From Anaerolineales bacterium UBA7227 (GTDB lineage: Bacteria; Chloroflexota; Anaerolineae; Anaerolineales; Villigracilaceae), in NCBI GenBank assembly GCA_002473085.1, contig DKTP01000029.1:1-25947 (forward strand): a stretch of DNA of 25,947 nt, read 5' to 3'. The notes below the pieces were generated by a model. It was given only the letters and a program-made list of their open reading frames with translations, searched no databases and was not told the origin of the DNA. A program made the translations under genes and the position numbers. Below, piece by piece: positions 21,569-25,947 of the stretch; positions within the stretch are counted from its first letter, which is position 1; each line of letters starts with the position of its first letter.

Positions 21569-21597
21569 AGCCTGCGGAAACGCAGGCTTTTCTTTGT
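21569..21597 (+). terminator. Hairpin terminator abutting the GNAT start codon
   Basis: AGCCTGCG (21569-21576), the stable tetraloop GAAA, then CGCAGGCT (21581-21588), followed by TTTCTTTGT. The stem ends ten bases before the GNAT ATG at 21599, where a Shine-Dalgarno would otherwise lie. Confidence 0.7.
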
Positions 21598-21598
21598 C

Positions 21599-22162
21599 AT
21601 GTTCGAACAACCCCTGCTCACCGACAAAGTCGTTTTGCTGCGCCGCTTCCAGCCGCGCGACGCGGAGGCGCTCTATGCCGCGACGCGCGAATCGCTGGAC
21701 GATCTCATCCCGTGGATGTCGTGGGCGAATCCCTCCTACGCGGGCGCGGACGTGGCCGAATATCTCCGCGTCGTCGCGGACAGTTGGGAGAGCGGACGCT
21801 ACTACGCCTTCGCCATCGCCGACGCGCGCGACGGGGCGCTGCTCGGCGCGGCCAGTTTGAGTCACGTCCACCCCGTCTATAGTTTTTGCAACCTCGGTTA
21901 CTGGATCCGCTCTTCGCGCCGCGGCGCCGGTCTCGCCCCGCGGGCGGCGCGTCTCGCCGCGAAGTACGCCTTCGAGCGTTTGGGACTCCTGCGCGTGGAG
22001 ATCGTCGTCGCCGTCGAAAACGCGGCCAGCCTCAGGGCCGCGGAAAAGAGCGGAGCGCGCCGCGAGGGCGTCCTGCGCGACCGCATGACGGTGCGCGAAA
22101 AAGTCCACGACGCGGTCATGTTTTCCTTCATCCGCGCGGACTTCGGCCTCCCGCCGTTATAA
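21599..22162 (+). CDS. RimJ/RimL-like GNAT acetyltransferase
   Basis: A 187-aa N-acetyltransferase that would move an acetyl group from acetyl-CoA to an amine, often a protein N-terminus. It starts with LLTDKVVLLRRFQPRDAEALY, typical of the RimJ/RimL branch. The acetyl-CoA loop is RRGAGL within LGYWIRSSRRGAGLAPRA, followed by RVEIVVAVENAASLRAAEKSG, in which the N-x-x-S pattern before the last helix is conserved. The substrate is not predictable. No Shine-Dalgarno precedes ATG 21599, because the response-regulator terminator occupies that position; translation may rely on read-through or an unseen short transcript. Confidence 0.9.
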   Translation: MFEQPLLTDKVVLLRRFQPRDAEALYAATRESLDDLIPWMSWANPSYAGADVAEYLRVVADSWESGRYYAFAIADARDGALLGAASLSHVHPVYSFCNLGYWIRSSRRGAGLAPRAARLAAKYAFERLGLLRVEIVVAVENAASLRAAEKSGARREGVLRDRMTVREKVHDAVMFSFIRADFGLPPL

Positions 22163-22204
22163 AGGATAGACTTTATCGGAAATACTGTCAGCGTCTCTCT
22201 TTCT

Positions 22205-22270
22205 GCCGCGAATGACGCGAATTTCGCGAAAAATTATGGAAAATTCGCGGAAATTCGTGAAATTCGCGGC
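22205..22270. repeat. Imperfect palindromic element with CGCGAAT units (copy 2)
   Basis: The ends GCCGCGAAT (22205-22213) and ATTCGCGGC (22262-22270) are a perfect 9-bp inverted repeat. Inner CGCGAATTTCGCGAA on the left faces its imperfect complement on the right around AATTATGG. It lacks the 17-bp outer repeats of copy 1. The rest of the 228-bp spacer (22271-22390) shows no convincing feature. Confidence 0.75.
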
Positions 22271-22390
22271 CAGGAATTTTATTTCCGAAAGAGTCTGATG
22301 AAAGCGCCCTCATCTCACGAGATTTTCCTTCGTTGACTCCGCGAAGCGCCCTGTGGGTTGTGACACTTTGTGTTTAAGAGATTTCCCTGA

Positions 22391-23623
22391 ATGAAAATCC
22401 TTTTAGTCAACCAGGCCTTTGTCTCGTTTGACGAGCCGGGCTTCACCCGTCATTTCGAGATGGCGAAATACCTGCGCGAGCGCGGACACGAGATGGTCAT
22501 CGTCGCCAGCGACGTGAACTACCAGACCGGTACGCGCATCGTGGAGCATCGCGGCTTCATCGTCGAGCAGGAGATCGAGGGCGTGCGCGTCCTGCGCGGA
22601 TCCATGCTGCCGTCCCTGCACCGCAATTATTTCTGGCGCATCGTCTCGTTCATGGGATTCATGGTCAGCGCGGTGGCCGCCTCGCTGCGCGTCCGCGACG
22701 CGGATTTCGTCATCGGCACTTCGCCGCCCATCTTCCAGGCCTTCGCGGCGTGGGTGGCGGCCTTCCTGCTGCGCAAACCCTTCCTGTTCGAAGTGCGCGA
22801 TCTCTGGCCGCAGTTCGCCATTGACATGCAGGTCATCAAAAATCCGCTTGTGATCCGCCTCGCCTACATGGTGGAAAAATTCCTCTACCGCCGCGCGGCG
22901 CGCATCCTCGTCAACTCGCCCGCCTATAAAGCCTACATCGTCGGGCGCGGCGTCCCCGCCGAAAAGATCGCCTTCATTTCCTACGGCGCCGACCTCGCGA
23001 TGTTCACGCCCGAAGCGGACGGTTCCCCCGTCCGCCGCGAACTCGGCCTCGACGACAAGTTCGTCGTCCTCTACGCCGGCGCGATGGGACAGGCCAACGA
23101 CGTCTACACCATTCTGCGCGCCGCCCAGCGCCTGCGCGACGACGCGCGCATCCGCTTCGTCCTGTTCGGCGACGGGAAGGAGAACGCCAATCTCCGCGCC
23201 GAAGCCGAGCGCCTGCGCCTCCCCAACCTGACCTTCGCGGGCGCGGCCCCCAAGACGCGGATGCCCTCCGTCGTCGCCGCCGCGGACGTGTGCCTCGCCA
23301 TCCTGATGGACATCCCCGGCTTCCGCATGACGTATCCGAACAAGGTCTTCGACCACATGGCCGCGGGACGCGCCACCGTCCTCGTGATAGACGGCGTCAT
23401 CCGCGAGGTCATCGAGGCCAGCGGCGGAGGCGTCTTCGTCCGGCCCGGCGACGACGCGGAACTGGCGCGCATCCTGCGCGAACTGTCGAACGACCCCGAC
23501 CGCGTCCGCGCCATGGGACGCGCGGCGCGCGGCTACCTCGTCCGTCACTTCGACCGCCGCGACAAACTCGCCGAGACGCTGGCGCTATTCGAGAGCGTCG
23601 CGAAAAAAGAGACTCCGCAATGA
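22391..23623 (+). CDS. GT4-family (WbuB-like) glycosyltransferase
   Basis: A 410-aa GT-B glycosyltransferase predicted to add a sugar from a nucleotide-sugar during surface polysaccharide or glycolipid synthesis. The N-terminal domain begins MKILLVNQAF and contains FVIGTSPPIFQAFAAW and KPFLFEVRDLWPQFA, typical of WbuB-like enzymes. The C-terminal domain carries YAGAMGQANDVYTILRAA, FGDGKE and the donor-binding segment around YPNKVFDHMAAGR, where the usual E-x7-E is partly changed. No classical signal peptide is seen; a hydrophobic patch at ~85-130 suggests membrane association. No Shine-Dalgarno is clear before ATG 22391. It stands alone rather than in a polysaccharide cluster. Confidence 0.92.
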   Translation: MKILLVNQAFVSFDEPGFTRHFEMAKYLRERGHEMVIVASDVNYQTGTRIVEHRGFIVEQEIEGVRVLRGSMLPSLHRNYFWRIVSFMGFMVSAVAASLRVRDADFVIGTSPPIFQAFAAWVAAFLLRKPFLFEVRDLWPQFAIDMQVIKNPLVIRLAYMVEKFLYRRAARILVNSPAYKAYIVGRGVPAEKIAFISYGADLAMFTPEADGSPVRRELGLDDKFVVLYAGAMGQANDVYTILRAAQRLRDDARIRFVLFGDGKENANLRAEAERLRLPNLTFAGAAPKTRMPSVVAAADVCLAILMDIPGFRMTYPNKVFDHMAAGRATVLVIDGVIREVIEASGGGVFVRPGDDAELARILRELSNDPDRVRAMGRAARGYLVRHFDRRDKLAETLALFESVAKKETPQ

Positions 23624-23670
23624 CAATGTAATTTTCCGCCTCATTTCGCCGCTCTTCCTTAAAAGAATTG

Positions 23671-23679
23671 TGCTATACT
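23671..23679 (+). promoter_or_regulatory. Extended -10 promoter of the 3'-end membrane cluster, leaderless
   Basis: TG-C-TATACT forms an extended -10 box, followed by six bases and ATG 23686. No -35 and no Shine-Dalgarno are evident. Confidence 0.65.
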
Positions 23680-23685
23680 TTTGCC

Positions 23686-23925
23686 ATGCAAACGCCGCGA
23701 CCGAACTGGACCCTCTGGGCAGAGCAACTCCATCGTTGGCGACTCGACGTCCTCGCCGCCTGGGCGCTCGAAGCGGGCGCGCCTCTTGCCCTGCTGGGCG
23801 CGCAGGCGTTTTTTTTCGCCCGTCCCTTTTTGGGCGCGCAGAGCGAAGCCATCGCGAACATGCTCGAAGATGAAAACGAGACGCGCGCCTTTGCCGCGTA
23901 TTTGCGAGGGGAGGCTTTGGCATGA
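23686..23925 (+). CDS. Small Trp/Ala-rich protein heading a membrane gene cluster
   Basis: A 79-aa protein not recognised as a known family. It has three tryptophans in the first ~26 residues (NWTLW, RW, AWALEAG), a hydrophobic stretch (APLALLGAQAFFFARPFL, ~32-49) that could span or sit in the membrane, and a charged C-terminal tail (MLEDENETRAFAAYLRGE). The ATG at 23686 follows an extended -10 by six bases and is preferred over the in-frame TTG at 23668, which would lie inside the promoter. Its stop overlaps the next start (ATGA, 23922), so it is translationally coupled to the DUF6754-like gene. It may be a small subunit of the same complex. Confidence 0.65.
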   Translation: MQTPRPNWTLWAEQLHRWRLDVLAAWALEAGAPLALLGAQAFFFARPFLGAQSEAIANMLEDENETRAFAAYLRGEALA

Positions 23926-24662
23926 ACGAATTGATCGCCCTCGGCCTGACCATCTTCGCGGCCGTCCTCCTTTTAGCCCTGACCTTCATTAAACGAAAAT
24001 CGCCGCCCGTCTTCCGCGAGATCGCGGCCTTCACGCGATTTAGGCGGGCGGCGGGAATGTCCGTCGAAGACGGGACCCGCCTCCACGTCTCGCTGGGACG
24101 CGGCGGGTTGATCTCGCCGCGCGGCGCGGCCTCGTTGTCATCGCTGGCGTTGCTGCGTCAACTCGGCGAGCAGACCTCCATCAGCGACCGTCCGCCCGTC
24201 GCCACCTCCGGCGACCCGGTGGTGGCCGCGCTTTCGCAGGATACTTTGCAGGCCGCCTACCAGGCCGCGGGCGCGGAAGAATCCTTCCAACCCGATAGCG
24301 GACGCCTCGGCGGTCTGACGCCCTTCTCGTACGCGGCCGGCGCGATGACCGTCGCGCGCCAGGAGCAGGTCTCCACGAACGCGGCGGTCGGCGATTTCGG
24401 CGCGGAGGTCGGCCTGCTGGCCGAGGCCTCCGAGCGCGAGAACGCCGCCCTCATCGCCGCCGCCGTGGACCCGGCCGCGCAAGCCATCCTGTTCGCGTCC
24501 GCGTCCGAGCCGCTGGTGGGCGAGGAGTTGTTCGCCGCGCCCGCCTACGTCGGGAACGACGCGGCCCAGCGCGCCAGTTTGCGGGTGCAGGACGTCTTGC
24601 GCTGGCTGGTCATCCTGGCTCTGCTGGCCGCGGCCGCTTTGAAAATGACGGGACTGCCATGA
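23922..24662 (+). CDS. DUF6754-like bitopic membrane protein
   Basis: A 246-aa protein with one helix at each end (about 3-22 and 225-242) and a ~200-residue soluble middle domain. The pattern of the middle domain agrees with what is remembered of DUF6754, a family of unknown function mostly from Chloroflexota: EDGTRLHVSLGRGGL, TSGDPVVAALSQDTL, PFSYAAGAM, GDFGAEVGLLAEA, PLVGEELFAAPAYVG and RVQDVLRWLV. The topology would put both ends on the same side. It overlaps both neighbours by four bases (ATGA at 23922 and 24659), which argues for an obligate complex. No catalytic motif is evident. Confidence 0.75.
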   Translation: MNELIALGLTIFAAVLLLALTFIKRKSPPVFREIAAFTRFRRAAGMSVEDGTRLHVSLGRGGLISPRGAASLSSLALLRQLGEQTSISDRPPVATSGDPVVAALSQDTLQAAYQAAGAEESFQPDSGRLGGLTPFSYAAGAMTVARQEQVSTNAAVGDFGAEVGLLAEASERENAALIAAAVDPAAQAILFASASEPLVGEELFAAPAYVGNDAAQRASLRVQDVLRWLVILALLAAAALKMTGLP

Positions 24663-25285
24663 AACCTCGCCCTGTAGCCGCGGCCATCGCCATTTCGGTC
24701 GGCATCATTATCCTGCTGGGCTATTTCCTGCCGATCCCGCTCCTCGTCCCGGTTCGGATCGAACTGCTGCATTGGGCGGTGATTTTGGCGGGCGTGGCCG
24801 TTCTGGTGGGGGTGGGAAATCTCTTCAGCGTTCATTTTCAGAAATTGCGCCGCCGCGAAAAGGGATCGGTCTACAGCCTGACTTTGCTCGTGGCGATGCT
24901 GGCGACGCTGCTGGTCGGCGTATTGACGGGCCCGGATCATCCGTGGATGCAGGCCGTTGTGACGGCCATCATCATCCCGGCGGAGGCCTCGTTGATGGCG
25001 CTGCTCGCGGTGACGCTGCTCTACGCCTCCATCCGCCTGCTCCGCCGCCGCGCCGACACGATGACCATCGTATTTTTGGGAAGCGCCATCCTGATGCTGG
25101 CCGCTTCGATCTCCCTGCCCCTGCTGGGCGAGATCCCCATTCTGGGCGATTGGGTGCGTCCCTGGCTGATCTACACCCCGGTCGCGGGCGGCGCGCGCGG
25201 ACTTTTGCTGGGCGTGGCGCTCGGAGCGCTGGTCACCGGCTTGCGCGCGCTCTTCGCCCTTGACCGTCCCTACGGGGGAAAATAA
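24659..25285 (+). CDS. Multipass membrane protein of unknown function
   Basis: A 208-aa protein with about six hydrophobic helices (near 7-27, 36-56, 72-90, 97-122, 135-157 and 176-198), separated by short basic loops (KLRRREKG, RLLRRRAD) that predict an alternating topology. No family motif is recognised. It starts with an ATGA overlap on the DUF6754-like gene and ends in TAATG shared with the zinc-ribbon gene, so all four genes are stacked. It could be the membrane core of whatever complex the cluster makes. Confidence 0.75.
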   Translation: MKPRPVAAAIAISVGIIILLGYFLPIPLLVPVRIELLHWAVILAGVAVLVGVGNLFSVHFQKLRRREKGSVYSLTLLVAMLATLLVGVLTGPDHPWMQAVVTAIIIPAEASLMALLAVTLLYASIRLLRRRADTMTIVFLGSAILMLAASISLPLLGEIPILGDWVRPWLIYTPVAGGARGLLLGVALGALVTGLRALFALDRPYGGK

Positions 25286-25947
25286 TGGCCGACCAATTCT
25301 GTCCCAACTGCGGCATGCCCAACGCGGAAGAGCAGGAAGTCTGCTCGTTCTGCCAGCAGTCGCTGCGCGTGGACGCGGGCGCGGCAAGCATCCGTCCCGG
25401 CGAGACGCCCACCCGAAAGACCACCGCCGAACTGGAACCCATCCTGCCGGCCTGGCTGCGCGACGCCCGCGAGACCGCCCGCCGCGCCGACGCCGAGACC
25501 GCCGCAGAGGAGGCTCAGGCCGCCGCCGAAAACCCCGCGCCGAAGGAGGAAGTCCCCGACTTTTTAGCCGGGCTGGCCTCGGCCGCGCGCGACGACCAGG
25601 ACGACGAACTCCCCGAATGGATGCGCGGCGCCGCGCCCTCTTCTGCCCCCGCGAAACCCGACAAGGAAGAGCAGGCCTTCCCGCGCCGCTCCGAAATCCG
25701 CTGGGGAGACGATCAATCGGACGAACTCGGCGGCATGGCGACCACGCCCGTCACGCCCGCGCCGGAAAGCGGCGATGCCCTGCTCCCCTGGATGCAGGCT
25801 CGCGACGGAGCCGCCTCCGACTCCGCCGGCCGCGAACCCTCGCAGCCGGTCACGCCGTTTTCGAACGGCGCCGTCGAACCTCCCCACACCGGCGAATTGA
25901 CCGACTGGCTCGAACAGGCCGCCGCCCAACCTGCCGCGCCGGCCGAC
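25285..25947 (+). CDS. Zinc-ribbon protein with repeated Trp motifs (3' end outside the window)
   Basis: A partial protein; 221 codons are present with no stop. It opens with a zinc ribbon, C6-x2-C9 and C20-x2-C23. The rest is a low-complexity, acidic and Ala/Pro-rich chain likely to be disordered. Short tryptophan motifs recur within it: LPAWLRD (W57), LPEWMRG (W112), LPWMQ (W169) and LTDWLEQ (W208), each preceded by acidic or small residues. These look like repeated short linear docking motifs for one partner. The start ATG overlaps the upstream stop (TAATG). A C-terminal membrane domain may follow beyond the window. Function unknown. Confidence 0.8.
   Translation, partial: MADQFCPNCGMPNAEEQEVCSFCQQSLRVDAGAASIRPGETPTRKTTAELEPILPAWLRDARETARRADAETAAEEAQAAAENPAPKEEVPDFLAGLASAARDDQDDELPEWMRGAAPSSAPAKPDKEEQAFPRRSEIRWGDDQSDELGGMATTPVTPAPESGDALLPWMQARDGAASDSAGREPSQPVTPFSNGAVEPPHTGELTDWLEQAAAQPAAPAD

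Overview
The window looks like chromosomal DNA from a high-GC bacterium, most likely an uncultured Anaerolineae-type Chloroflexota. This is an inference from gene content: a coaD/SepIVA-like pair, a YugP-type metallopeptidase, a quinate-dehydrogenase-like protein, a DUF6754-like membrane protein, W-motif zinc-ribbon proteins, and very repeat-rich spacers. No rRNA, tRNA, CRISPR array, insertion-sequence transposase or phage gene was found. Genes are densely packed and no gene-free stretch exceeds 300 bases; the longest spacers (20610-20903, 22163-22390, 12985-13195) are mostly palindromic repeats.

Layout. 1-1216: palindromic tandem repeat, coaD, a DivIVA/SepIVA-like coiled-coil gene and a terminator. 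1219-3841: mutL (minus) divergent from a HAD pyrimidine-nucleotidase gene and a small membrane protein. The divergent pair shares one symmetric -10 box and both genes appear leaderless. 3955-6000: S41 carboxy-terminal protease followed by a YugP-like zinc metallopeptidase. 6124-10491: a flippase-like membrane protein, a large MrfA/YprA-type helicase with an HNH nuclease domain inserted in its C-terminal region, and an RsiV-like lipoprotein, tightly coupled. 10609-11978: HAD-IB-like protein and LOG-family protein (both minus). 12082-14344: type-II DnaJ and an HtrA-like lipoprotein protease. 14425-16373: M23 peptidase whose frame runs without a stop into a degenerate SDR, then a DinB-like protein. 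16483-18924 (minus): quinate-dehydrogenase-like protein, MobA-like nucleotidyltransferase with a histone-like tail, and a PAP2 phosphatase. 19042-20609: CruF-like carotenoid protein converging on a DUF4230 protein. 20904-23623: NarL-type response regulator, GNAT acetyltransferase and GT4 glycosyltransferase. 23686-end: an overlapping four-gene membrane cluster (small protein, DUF6754-like, multipass protein, zinc-ribbon protein running off the window).

The genes fall into housekeeping and repair (coaD, mutL, helicase), envelope quality control and cell-wall work (S41, YugP-like, HtrA, M23, PAP2), chaperone work (DnaJ) and surface polymers or pigments (GT4, CruF-like). The most unusual content is the HNH-containing repair helicase, the uncharacterised 3'-end membrane cluster, seven likely leaderless starts with a -10 box 6-8 nt before ATG, several families of palindromic intergenic elements, and repeat-like DNA sitting in frame inside MutL and the helicase.
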